Below, piece by piece: positions 42,333-50,569 of a stretch of 64,000 bases of DNA. Below the pieces are notes generated by a model, which saw only the letters and a list, made by a program, of their open reading frames with translations, had not been told where the DNA came from and did not search any database. Each line of letters begins with the position of its first letter. Position 1 is the stretch's first letter. Position numbers and translations under genes: made by a program. The stretch is taken from assembly GCA_963627915.1 (NCBI GenBank), contig CAVGCY010000026.1:95650-159649 (forward strand). The letters run 5' to 3'. This stretch comes from CALACW01 sp963627915 (GTDB taxonomy: Bacteria; Bacillota; Clostridia; Oscillospirales; Acutalibacteraceae).

Positions 42333-43595
42333 ATGAAAACAAAATCAATAAAATCAGCAATAAGCGTTATTCTTTGCCTTTGCATGACCGTATCATTTTC
42401 AGTCATAGGCTTTGCCGGCAATGAAAACAATACCGATTATCCGTTCATCTATGTTCACGGCATGTACGGCTGGGGCGAAGGAGCGGCAAAAGAGAGCGAA
42501 ACGCCGTATTGGGGAACTCAGCCTCAAAATAATGTAATAACCTATCTTCGTTCACAGGGATACACTGTATACAATCCGTCTGTCGGCGGATTCAGCAGCG
42601 CATGGGACAGAGCCTGCGAGCTTTATGCCGAGCTTACCGGAACTGTCGTAGACTACGGCGCAGCCCATTCAAAGGAATACGGACACGCCCGCTACGGACG
42701 TGATTATACGTCGCGTCCCGCAATGGGAGAGGCGTGGGATCTTGAAAGTCCGCTTAACTTTGTCGGTCATTCGTTCGGAGGCGAAACAATCCGCCTTCTG
42801 GCGTCCCTTCTTGCGTACGGAGACGAAACGGAAATGAACGCGTCGCCTGACGACTGCTCCGAGCTTTTTAAGGGCGGACACGAAAAAGGCGTTTATTCTG
42901 TCACAACAATATCCTCTCCTCACAACGGTTCAACTGTCGCAAATTATCTTGCCGACCCTGTTCTACCCTGCTTTTTTATGATTTTTCTCCTTCATTCAAA
43001 ATGCGTTTCCGGCAAATCAACATTCGACCTTATGCTTGATCAATGGAACATTTCCGAAGATCCCGTAAGCGGAGAAAAAGCCGGGCTTAATCCTCTTGCA
43101 TGTCTTAAAATTGCATTTTCAAAAGACCACTGCGGTTATGACCTCACGGTTCAGGGCGCGGAAAAGCTTAATAACAAAATAAAGACGGTTAAATCCGCTT
43201 ACTATTTTTCATATTCCGCATGCATAACAAAGGACGCAAAATTCGGGTATTCAAAGCTTAACAAAGACTACGACGCATTTGCCCCGTTTAAAATATCATC
43301 TCCCATGATATGCGGCTCGGTTAATATGTTTATCGGCGGAAAATACATTGACAAAAGCTGGGGAGCAAACGACGGTATAGTTCCTCTCAAGAGTGCTCTT
43401 TATCCGTTTAATGAGGATCATGTGACATACGATGAGTCAAGACCTTTAATTACGGGAGTTTGGAATGTCATGCCGACTCTTTACGGCGTCGATCACTACG
43501 ATTTCTGCAATGCGGCGGATGAAAAAGCGTTCGGTTCTCTCGACGGATTCTTTAAATTCTATACGGATCTTTCAGAGCTTATCTGCGGAATATAA
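42333..43595 (+). CDS. secreted lipase (staphylococcal/Bacillus family I.5-like)
   Basis: 420 residues from ATG 42333 with AAGGAG seven bases before. A signal peptide (MKTKSIKSAISVILCLCMTVSFSVIGFAG) is cleaved about residue 29. Alpha/beta-hydrolase fold: FIYVHGMYGWGEG (oxyanion region, residue 38 on), zinc-lid-like Asp/His/Tyr segment (HARYGRDYTSRP), nucleophile GHSFGGETIRLL (Ser near 141), SSPHNGS, NDGIVPLKSAL (catalytic Asp region) and GVDHYDF (catalytic His). It would hydrolyse triacylglycerols or short esters outside the cell. It lies between the two amphipathic peptide loci. Confidence 0.88.
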   Translation: MKTKSIKSAISVILCLCMTVSFSVIGFAGNENNTDYPFIYVHGMYGWGEGAAKESETPYWGTQPQNNVITYLRSQGYTVYNPSVGGFSSAWDRACELYAELTGTVVDYGAAHSKEYGHARYGRDYTSRPAMGEAWDLESPLNFVGHSFGGETIRLLASLLAYGDETEMNASPDDCSELFKGGHEKGVYSVTTISSPHNGSTVANYLADPVLPCFFMIFLLHSKCVSGKSTFDLMLDQWNISEDPVSGEKAGLNPLACLKIAFSKDHCGYDLTVQGAEKLNNKIKTVKSAYYFSYSACITKDAKFGYSKLNKDYDAFAPFKISSPMICGSVNMFIGGKYIDKSWGANDGIVPLKSALYPFNEDHVTYDESRPLITGVWNVMPTLYGVDHYDFCNAADEKAFGSLDGFFKFYTDLSELICGI

Positions 43596-43622
43596 CAGTA
43601 CGCTTTTAATAAAATACAGTAA

Positions 43623-43660
43623 ATACCGGGCGGCAAAAAAAAGCCGTCCGGTATTTTTTC
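43623..43660 (+). terminator. terminator of the lipase gene
   Basis: Stem ATACCGGGCGGC / GCCGTCCGGTAT with an A-rich loop and TTTTTT. Confidence 0.88.
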
Positions 43661-43667
43661 ATATAAA

Positions 43668-43703
43668 AAAACTGTACCGGACTTCCAATCGCTGCCGGTA
43701 CAG
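43668..43703 (-). terminator. terminator of the 45-residue peptide gene
   Basis: Minus strand perfect stem ACTGTACCGG / CCGGTACAGT followed by TTTTTTT. Confidence 0.88.
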
Positions 43704-43720
43704 TCTAAACATAATATTCC

Positions 43721-43858
43721 TTACGCAATGGGCATAACAAACATCTCTCTGAGTTTTGCAAAGAATGCCTTAATTGCTTCAATAAATGCCGTAATAAAAT
43801 CGGGAGTATAACTCATATCGGGATCTACAGCACTGTTTGCCTTTAAATCGAAGTTCAT
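43721..43858 (-). CDS. 45-residue peptide with C-terminal amphipathic helix
   Basis: Sequence begins MNFDLKANSAVDPDMSYTP; then DFITAFIEAIKAFFAKLREMF forms an amphipathic helix, and the end is VMPIA. The start has the best ribosome site of the region (AAGGAGGTGA), a near-consensus promoter and a dedicated terminator, so it is a genuine gene although very short. The helix resembles the two peptides at 41841 and 41985, but here an acidic/Pro-containing N-terminal segment precedes it, perhaps a leader. Convergent with the lipase gene. Confidence 0.72.
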   Translation of the reverse strand: MNFDLKANSAVDPDMSYTPDFITAFIEAIKAFFAKLREMFVMPIA

Positions 43859-43881
43859 TACCGTCACCTCCTTACATCTTG

Positions 43882-43910
43882 ATATTAACATACATACCGA
43901 TGAAAGTCAA
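43882..43910 (-). promoter_or_regulatory. promoter of the 45-residue peptide gene
   Basis: Minus strand TTGACT (43905-43910), 17-base spacer, TAATAT (43882-43887). Confidence 0.8.
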
Positions 43911-43936
43911 GCGACAAAATTAAAAATTTGTTCACA

Positions 43937-45442
43937 TTATATATTATTTTTATTCACATAACTTATAAACGCGTCCATGTGCGCTCTGCCGTTTTCGTTC
44001 CTTGCGAAAACACCGCATTGTTCGAGAATAGCGCTGTATACCAAACCGATTTCGTTTTTGATAATATCGTCGATGTTGTTTTCATCTATTTTATCATATT
44101 TCTTATTAAAATCCATAACCCAGTCATAGTGCTTGCCGATACTCTCGTCATTTGAAAAATCAACGCCCGAAAGCATTGCATCCTTCAATAAAGCCATTTC
44201 CGTTTTAAGTCTGGCGGGAAGAACGGCAAGTCCCATAACCTCGATAAGACCGATATTCTCCTTCTTTATATGATGATACTCGGGATGCGGATGATACATG
44301 CCGTCGGGATACTGTTCGGTCGTGATATTGTTCCTCAAAACAAGATCGAGCTCATAATTTTCTCCGCGTTTTCTGGCTATCGGAGTTATTGTATTATGAG
44401 GTACGCCGTCGGTCTGTGCAAATATAAACGCGTCGGGGTCGGTATATGCTCTCCACGCCGAGAGAATTTTTCCGCCGAGAGCGCATATTCTGTCAGAGTT
44501 CCTGCCGCTTAATCTTATAACGGTCATAGGCCATTTAACAACGCCCGCCGATACGTCGTCGAATCCGTCAAATTCAAGTTCTCTCTCAACATCGGCTTTA
44601 GCCATGGCGAAGTCGTATCTTCCGCCCTGAAAATGCTCATGGGCAAGAATCGAACCGCCGACTATCGGCAAATCCGCATTTGAACCGACAAAATAATGAG
44701 GCAGGAATTTAACGAACGCAAAAAGCTTTTTAAACGCGTTTTCGTCAATTTTCATCGGCGTATGACTGCCGTTAAAAACAATACAGTGCTCATTATAATA
44801 AACGTAGGGAGAATACTGCATAAACCAGTTCTCGCCGCAGATGTCTATGGGGATAATCCTGTGATTCTCTCTCGCCGGATGATTTACCCTGCCGGCATAT
44901 CCCTCGTTTTCACGACAGAGCATGCATTTGGGATAAGAAGCCGTTTTAGCCTTAGCCGCCGCGGCAATAGCCTTGGGATCTTTTTCGGGCTTTGAAAGAT
45001 TTATCGTAATATCCATATCGCCGTACGGCGTATGGGTTATCCACTTCATATCTTTTTTGACTCTGTATGTTCTGATATAGTCGGAATTTCTCGAAAGCGA
45101 ATAATAATAATCCGTTGCCGAGGCTCTGTCGTTGTTATATCTTGTCATAAATTCGCCGATAACCTCGCTCGGACGGGGCATAAGGCAATTCATTATTTTT
45201 GTATCGAGCAAATCCCTGTATGTAACCGAATCTCCGCACACGCCGTTTTTGACGGCAAAGTTAAGCAGAACCTTCAAAATATCCTCAAGCTCCGCCCCCT
45301 GCACGGCTTCGCTCTCCTCGTAATCGTCAGAGCCGATAACGTCTAAAATCAAATTTCTCGAATAAACGGCGTCGGCAGGTTTTATAAGCTGCCTTTCAAT
45401 ACCGTAATTTACAAGAGAAGCGACCGCCTCATATACTGTCAT
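43937..45442 (-). CDS. galT: UDP-glucose-hexose-1-phosphate uridylyltransferase, class II
   Basis: 501 residues. Leloir pathway: UDP-glucose + galactose 1-phosphate to glucose 1-phosphate + UDP-galactose. The length and motifs are those of the Firmicutes class II enzyme (not the 350-residue class I): MNCLMPRPSEV, CMLCRENEGYAGRVNHPARENHRIIPI, the active-site HEHFQGG near residue 270, and YHHIKKENIGLIEVMGLAVLP. The start ATG 45442 is 19 bases after the predicted transcription start; an earlier in-frame ATG at 45466 lies before it. galK and galE are absent nearby. Confidence 0.93.
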   Translation of the reverse strand: MTVYEAVASLVNYGIERQLIKPADAVYSRNLILDVIGSDDYEESEAVQGAELEDILKVLLNFAVKNGVCGDSVTYRDLLDTKIMNCLMPRPSEVIGEFMTRYNNDRASATDYYYSLSRNSDYIRTYRVKKDMKWITHTPYGDMDITINLSKPEKDPKAIAAAAKAKTASYPKCMLCRENEGYAGRVNHPARENHRIIPIDICGENWFMQYSPYVYYNEHCIVFNGSHTPMKIDENAFKKLFAFVKFLPHYFVGSNADLPIVGGSILAHEHFQGGRYDFAMAKADVERELEFDGFDDVSAGVVKWPMTVIRLSGRNSDRICALGGKILSAWRAYTDPDAFIFAQTDGVPHNTITPIARKRGENYELDLVLRNNITTEQYPDGMYHPHPEYHHIKKENIGLIEVMGLAVLPARLKTEMALLKDAMLSGVDFSNDESIGKHYDWVMDFNKKYDKIDENNIDDIIKNEIGLVYSAILEQCGVFARNENGRAHMDAFISYVNKNNI

Positions 45443-45467
45443 ATTTACCAACCTCATTTCTCTCATT

Positions 45468-45496
45468 ATTATACTTAAATTAATATTTCTTTACAA
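45468..45496 (-). promoter_or_regulatory. promoter of galT
   Basis: Minus strand TTGTAA (45491-45496), 17-base spacer, TATAAT (45468-45473). Its position decides the galT start. Confidence 0.75.
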
Positions 45497-45559
45497 GTAG
45501 ATAATTAAAAATATTGAATTTTGTCTTAGTATATAGTAAACTGTAAAACGGTGATAACA

Positions 45560-45778
45560 ATGGAACAGAAAAATATAGACAGATTAAACGCCTTGGCAAA
45601 AAAATCGAGGGAAACCGGACTTACCGAGGACGAAAAGGACGAACAGCAGAGATTAAGACGCGAATATATCGACGCATACAAATCGTCGCTTCACGGAGTG
45701 CTGAGCAATTCGTATATCGTCCGCCCCGACGGAACAAAGGAAAAGGTCAGACGTAAAAAACCTCAGAACAACAATTAA
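45560..45778 (+). CDS. DUF896 (YnzC-like) small cytosolic protein
   Basis: 72 residues: IDRLNALAKKSRETGLTEDEKDEQQRLRREYIDAYKSSLHGVLSNSYIV is the conserved helical-hairpin core of DUF896. The tail is basic (KEKVRRKKPQNNN). Bacillus YnzC is linked to the SOS-regulated yneA region, but no such neighbour is here. ATG 45560 preferred over GTG 45551. Monocistronic, divergent from galT. Confidence 0.88.
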   Translation: MEQKNIDRLNALAKKSRETGLTEDEKDEQQRLRREYIDAYKSSLHGVLSNSYIVRPDGTKEKVRRKKPQNNN

Positions 45779-45782
45779 AAAA

Positions 45783-45833
45783 AGCCCGTACCGTTATTCG
45801 TAAAAACGAAATCGATACGGGCTTATCTTTTTA
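45783..45833 (+). terminator. terminator of the DUF896 gene
   Basis: Stem AAGCCCGTACCG.. / ..TCGATACGGGCTT with AAAA loop, then ATCTTTTT. Confidence 0.8.
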
Positions 45834-45870
45834 AAACAATTAAATCACGGCGCATTTTTTCGGCGAACGC

Positions 45871-46779
45871 TCAGTTTTTATTATCGATATGGATATCCAT
45901 CTGCGGATACGGAATGCCGATAGAATGCTCGTCGAGCAATTTTTTTATATCCTCCAAAAGGGTAAATTTCGTTTTAAGGTAATCCTCCGACCCGCACCAT
46001 GCGTAAAGCTGAAAATCAAGCGCACTGTCTCCGTATTTTACAAGAACCGCCTCGCACTCCGGTGAAGAGAGCACAAGCTCGTTATCCTGCGCGGCCTTCA
46101 TCAAAAGATTTTTAACGGTTTGAACGTCCGCCGAATAATCGACCGAAACGTCAAGCATCAGCTTCCTTATCTCAAATGCGTTGCAGTCTTTAATTGCCGT
46201 ATTTGAAATTTCACTGTTTGGAATAAGAACCATACTGTTGTCAGGCGTAATGATTTTCGTATAAAAAATGTTTATGGACTTTACCGTGCCCTCGTATTGT
46301 CCGGAGCTTATAAAATCGCCGACCTTAAACGGCTTCATAACTGCTATTATAAATCCGCCCGCTATATTGCTCAGGCTTCCCTGCAGCGCAAGACCGACGG
46401 CAAGACCGCACGAACCGATTATCGTTATCATTGACGCCATCGGAACTCCGAGTATCGACGCGACAATTATAACAAGAATTATTTTAAGCCCTATGGAAAC
46501 GACGCTCTTCATAAACGACGCCATAGTCGGATCTATTCTCGAATAAGCCTTTGATTTTTTAAATTTATTGACGCATATGTTTATAAGCCGCCAGCCAATG
46601 ACAAGTATTACAAGACTGATAATCAGATTGATTCCCGCCGAGGCAAGATACTCCTTTATCTGATCCCAGAATTTATCAAGAAACGTCGCCGTTTCCTGGA
46701 TATTCTCCTGAGCGTTTCCTATGCCGGTGCTGACATCCTCAACAACCTTCTGCAATGATGTAAAATCTTCAGCGTTCAT
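45871..46779 (-). CDS. mscS: small-conductance mechanosensitive channel (MscS family)
   Basis: 302 residues. An N-terminal amphipathic segment, then three membrane helices; the pore helix region GSCGLAVGLALQGSLSNIAGGFIIAVMKPFKVGDFI is the family signature (near residue 125-160). A cytoplasmic beta and alpha/beta vestibule follows (TKIITPDNSMVLIPNSEISNTAI). Opens under membrane tension to release osmolytes. Its ATG overlaps the nadC stop by four bases, so it is the third gene of the nadB-nadC-mscS unit. Confidence 0.93.
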   Translation of the reverse strand: MNAEDFTSLQKVVEDVSTGIGNAQENIQETATFLDKFWDQIKEYLASAGINLIISLVILVIGWRLINICVNKFKKSKAYSRIDPTMASFMKSVVSIGLKIILVIIVASILGVPMASMITIIGSCGLAVGLALQGSLSNIAGGFIIAVMKPFKVGDFISSGQYEGTVKSINIFYTKIITPDNSMVLIPNSEISNTAIKDCNAFEIRKLMLDVSVDYSADVQTVKNLLMKAAQDNELVLSSPECEAVLVKYGDSALDFQLYAWCGSEDYLKTKFTLLEDIKKLLDEHSIGIPYPQMDIHIDNKN

Positions 46780-47615
46780 TTTTCTATCTTCATCGAAATA
46801 TCGAAAGCCTTTACCGAGTGCGTGAGCGCACCCATTGATATAATATCGACTCCGGCTTTTCCTACCTCGGAAATATTATCGAGCGTTACGTTTCCGCTCG
46901 CCTCTGTGAGCGCGCGTTTATCTATTATTCCGACAGCCTCGCGCATTGTATCGACATCCATATTATCGAGCATTATAATATCCGCGCCGGCTTTTAATGC
47001 CTCGTTGACCTCGTCGAGAGTTCTCGTTTCAACCTCAATTTTTACGGTATGTCCGATCTTGCCTCTCAAAAGTCCTACGGTCTTTTCGATCCCGCCGCCG
47101 GCGTCTATATGATTGTCCTTAAGCATAGCCGCGTCGGAGAGATTGAAACGGTGATTCCTGCCTCCGCCGCACGTTACCGCGTATTTCTGCAATGCGCGGA
47201 GTCCGGGGAGAGTTTTTCTTGTATCGGCAATCGACGCGCCCGTACCCTCGACGGCTTTTACCGCACAGCTCGTCATAGTCGCGATTCCCGACATGTGCTG
47301 TATTAAATTGAGCGCGGTACGCTCGCCCTGAAGCAGAAAAACGCCCTTACCGGAAAATTTAACTATAACGTCGCCCTTTTTAATCTCATCGGAATCGTTT
47401 TTAAGCTTTTCATATTCAAACGTATCGTCAAGAAGCTCGAAAACTCTCATCGCAACGTCGATTCCGCACAGAACGCCGTCAGCCTTTGAAACAAAATATG
47501 CGCTTACGCGCTCATTTTCGTCAAGGACATACGCGGACGAAATATCAAGATAATTTATATCCTCTTTAACTGCATTTTTTATAATATCGTCAACATAGAA
47601 TTTAGGCAGTATCAC
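46776..47615 (-). CDS. nadC: nicotinate-nucleotide pyrophosphorylase (carboxylating)
   Basis: 279 residues. Converts quinolinate and PRPP to nicotinate mononucleotide, CO2 and PPi. The start is GTG 47615 (GTGA overlap with the nadB stop), with AAAGGAGG ten bases upstream; a longer in-frame extension would lie inside nadB. Signatures: ERTALNLIQHMSGIAT, ADTRKTLPGLRALQKYAVTCGGGRNHR, LKDNHI and IMLDNMD. Quinolinate-phosphoribosyl transferase fold. Confidence 0.95.
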   Translation of the reverse strand: MILPKFYVDDIIKNAVKEDINYLDISSAYVLDENERVSAYFVSKADGVLCGIDVAMRVFELLDDTFEYEKLKNDSDEIKKGDVIVKFSGKGVFLLQGERTALNLIQHMSGIATMTSCAVKAVEGTGASIADTRKTLPGLRALQKYAVTCGGGRNHRFNLSDAAMLKDNHIDAGGGIEKTVGLLRGKIGHTVKIEVETRTLDEVNEALKAGADIIMLDNMDVDTMREAVGIIDKRALTEASGNVTLDNISEVGKAGVDIISMGALTHSVKAFDISMKIEK

Positions 47616-49090
47616 TGCTCCTCGACCTCCTTTAATATGATTCTCGCCGCCGTCGCCATGCTCAAAGTCTCGCAAAATTCGGTTGTTACGGCATACTTTC
47701 CTCCACGCAGTCTTTTCAGAATATCGTCAATCTGAAAAAGTCCCTGTCTTACGGCGGCCTGATCGGGGAATACAAAATACGCTCTCTGCATTACCGAACG
47801 TATATCCGTCTTGATGGAGGCGGGAACGGGTGCGCCCGACGCGTCATATGAATACGGATGCTCCTCAACCTTCGGAAAACCTGCCGACATACAGCGTTTT
47901 ATATCGTCTGCGGCACGTTTTGAAAATACAAGAGCCTCGAGAAGAGAGTTGCTTGCAAGCCTGTTTTTGCCGTGAACGCCCGTGTTTGCGCATTCGCCGG
48001 CGGCATAAAGTCTTGATACTGTCGTTTTAGCGTCAAGATCTGTTTCTATTCCGCCCATAAGATAATGCTGACACGGAAAAATCGGTATTAAATCCTTCGT
48101 CATGTCAACACCGTATTTAAGACATCCCTCATAAATTCCGGGGAATCTGTTTTTAAGAAATTCGCTGTCCTCATGCGTTATGTCAAGATAAAAATGATTG
48201 CTTCCCGTCCGTCTTGATTCAAGGATTATCGACTTTGAAACAACATCTCTGGGAGCAAGCTCGAGACGTTTGTCGTACCTGTCCATAAAACGCTCTTTGT
48301 TGACGTTTTTAAGATACGCACCCTCGCCCCTCACAGATTCGCTTATAAGAAACTGTTCGCCGTCGTCGGAGTCAAACGCTGTCGGATGAAACTGGACGTA
48401 ACTTAAATTTTTAATCGACGCGCCAAGCTCGTACGCAATTCTGATTCCGTCGCCCGTCGCGGTTTTGGGATTGGTCGTATATTTATAAATTCTGCCGATA
48501 CCGCCCGTGCAGAGTATACAGTACGAGCAGAAAACGCTGTGAAGAACGCCGTCCGTGATAATATCGGCTCTGAAACCGCTCTTGACCCTGACAAGTCTGT
48601 ACAGCGCGGAATTTTCGCACTGCTCTATATTTTTACGCATTTCAACCTGCTCGCTGAGTTTTTTTACAATCTCCGCGCCCGTTGTATCCTTATGGTGCAT
48701 AATACGGCGTTTTGAATGTCCGCCCTCGAGCGTTTTATCAAGCGTTCCGTCGGGCTTTTTGTCAAAATCAACGCCCATATTCTCCATAATATCCGTAACG
48801 GCTTTCGGTCCCTCGTGAACAAGCAGATCGACAGCCTCCGGGTCGTTTGCCTGACGTCCCGCTATCATCGTATCGTTAAAATGCTCCTCATAGCTGTCGT
48901 ATTTAAGATCGAGAACAGCCGCTACTCCGCCCTGGGCAAGATTACTGTTGGATGTGATTTTATCATATTTGCAAAGAAGAAGGACGTCCGTATCCGCATT
49001 AAACTGAAGCGCGCCGTATTTTCCCGCGACTCCGCTTCCGACTATAAGAACGTCGTAAATTTTCTTCCCCGTTAATTGTTTATCCGACAT
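47612..49090 (-). CDS. nadB: L-aspartate oxidase / FAD-dependent NadB
   Basis: 492 residues. Oxidises aspartate to iminoaspartate, first step of de novo NAD synthesis. Rossmann FAD site VLIVGSGVAGKYGAL (residues about 15-30), SNLAQGGVAAV, VHEGPKAV, GGHSKRRIMH, RYDKRLELAPRDVVSK (active-site Arg region), CQHYLMGGI and GVHGKNRLASNSLLEALVFS are all present. ATG 49090 has AAGGTG upstream. Fumarate can serve as acceptor in anaerobes. nadA (quinolinate synthase), usually adjacent, is not in this window. Confidence 0.93.
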   Translation of the reverse strand: MSDKQLTGKKIYDVLIVGSGVAGKYGALQFNADTDVLLLCKYDKITSNSNLAQGGVAAVLDLKYDSYEEHFNDTMIAGRQANDPEAVDLLVHEGPKAVTDIMENMGVDFDKKPDGTLDKTLEGGHSKRRIMHHKDTTGAEIVKKLSEQVEMRKNIEQCENSALYRLVRVKSGFRADIITDGVLHSVFCSYCILCTGGIGRIYKYTTNPKTATGDGIRIAYELGASIKNLSYVQFHPTAFDSDDGEQFLISESVRGEGAYLKNVNKERFMDRYDKRLELAPRDVVSKSIILESRRTGSNHFYLDITHEDSEFLKNRFPGIYEGCLKYGVDMTKDLIPIFPCQHYLMGGIETDLDAKTTVSRLYAAGECANTGVHGKNRLASNSLLEALVFSKRAADDIKRCMSAGFPKVEEHPYSYDASGAPVPASIKTDIRSVMQRAYFVFPDQAAVRQGLFQIDDILKRLRGGKYAVTTEFCETLSMATAARIILKEVEEQ

Positions 49091-49174
49091 AATAAACACC
49101 TTACATATTAAAATTCACGTTAATTATAACACGTTTAAAACAAATTTGTATACTCTTTTTTAAATAAATATAAC

Positions 49175-49203
49175 TTGAACATACGCGTTTATTATGGTAA
49201 AAT
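49175..49203 (+). promoter_or_regulatory. promoter of hflX
   Basis: TTGAAC (49175-49180), 17-base spacer, TAAAAT (49198-49203). Confidence 0.7.
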
Positions 49204-49234
49204 GTAACGTACAAATACACAAGAGGCTTTTTTT

Positions 49235-50509
49235 ATGATTGAATTTCATCATAATTTAGACGAAAAAGAGAAATGTATTCTCGTCAGCGCAGATACCGGT
49301 TACTTTGACGCCGAGCTTTCGATAAGCGAACTCGAACAGCTTGCCGAAACCGCGGGTGCGGAAGTTTACGGAAAAATGATTCAAAAACGGGACAAGCCCG
49401 AGAATACGACGTTTATCGGAGAGGGCAAATTATACGAGCTTCGGGATATGTGCCGAAACGCAGACATCGATCTGCTGATTTTTGACGGAGAGCTTACTCC
49501 GTCGCAGCAGAGGAATATTGAATATTTTACCGATGTCAGAACAATAGACAGAACCATGCTTATACTCGACATTTTCGCTCTCAACGCAAAAACCGGCGAG
49601 GGCAGGCTTCAGGTTGAACTGGCTCAGCTTCGCTACATGCTCCCCCGCCTCTCCGGGAAGGGAGCGTCGATGTCAAGGCTCGGAGGCGGAATCGGAACGA
49701 GAGGTCCCGGAGAAAGTAAATTGGAAAGCGACAAAAGACATATCAGAAGGCGAATAAAATCGCTTGAGGATTCTCTTGAAAACGTTATAAAAAGAAGAAC
49801 TCTTCTTCACAAACGAAGGGAGAAAACGGGCGTTACGACCGTCGCAATCGTCGGATATACGAACGCGGGCAAATCAACGCTTTTAAATGCTCTGACCGAC
49901 GCCGGAGTACTGACGGAAAATAAGCTTTTTGCCACTCTCGACCCGACGTCGCGCGCATTAAAACTGCCGGACGGCAGAACCGTTATACTTGTAGATACGG
50001 TAGGATTTATTTCAAGACTGCCTCACTCTCTTGTCGAATCGTTCAAATCGACGCTCGAAGAAGTCGTTTATGCGGATCTTATATTAAACGTATGCGACGC
50101 GTCAAATCCCGATTACGAACAGCAGATAAATGTAACTCTCGACACAATAAAAGAATTGGGCGCGTCCGACAAGCCGGTTCTTACGGTATTTAACAAATGC
50201 GACCTTACGCCGAACCTGCACTTTTTCTCCGCGGACAGGAACACGGTAAGAATTTCGGCAAAAACGGGCGAAGGGCTCGAAGCTCTTCTTAAAAAAATCG
50301 CCTCAATGCTTGAAAATTCCAGACGGAGGGTTAAGCTTATAATCCCGTATTCGGACGGAAATTTAACCTCAAGAATCAGAAACGACGGCGAGCTTATAAG
50401 CGAGGAGTATACGTCCGACGGAATTATGATTGACGCGGTTCTCGATTCGGGATTTTTAAATCTTGTAAAGGATTATATAATTTCCGGCGAAGCACTCCGC
50501 GACGAGTGA
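49235..50509 (+). CDS. hflX: ribosome-splitting GTPase HflX
   Basis: 424 residues. N-terminal HflX domain with FDGELTPSQQRNIE and LAQLRYMLPRLSGKGASMSRLGGGIGTRGPGESKLE. A G domain starts near residue 195: GYTNAGKSTLLNAL (G1), DPTSRALK (G2), LVDTVGFISRLPHSLVESFKSTLEE (G3), NKCDL (G4). It splits stalled 70S ribosomes in stress. AGAGG ribosome site. A 14-base tandem duplication, GACGAGTGAATAAA twice (50501-50528), covers the stop codon. Confidence 0.95.
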   Translation: MIEFHHNLDEKEKCILVSADTGYFDAELSISELEQLAETAGAEVYGKMIQKRDKPENTTFIGEGKLYELRDMCRNADIDLLIFDGELTPSQQRNIEYFTDVRTIDRTMLILDIFALNAKTGEGRLQVELAQLRYMLPRLSGKGASMSRLGGGIGTRGPGESKLESDKRHIRRRIKSLEDSLENVIKRRTLLHKRREKTGVTTVAIVGYTNAGKSTLLNALTDAGVLTENKLFATLDPTSRALKLPDGRTVILVDTVGFISRLPHSLVESFKSTLEEVVYADLILNVCDASNPDYEQQINVTLDTIKELGASDKPVLTVFNKCDLTPNLHFFSADRNTVRISAKTGEGLEALLKKIASMLENSRRRVKLIIPYSDGNLTSRIRNDGELISEEYTSDGIMIDAVLDSGFLNLVKDYIISGEALRDE

Positions 50510-50528
50510 ATAAAGACGAGTGAATAAA
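50501..50528 (+). repeat. 14-base tandem duplication across the hflX stop
   Basis: Two perfect copies of GACGAGTGAATAAA; the first contains the hflX TGA stop, the second is out of use. Confidence 0.9.
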
Positions 50529-50569
50529 CAATATTAAAACAATACATATTTGAAAGGACATCGAAACAC

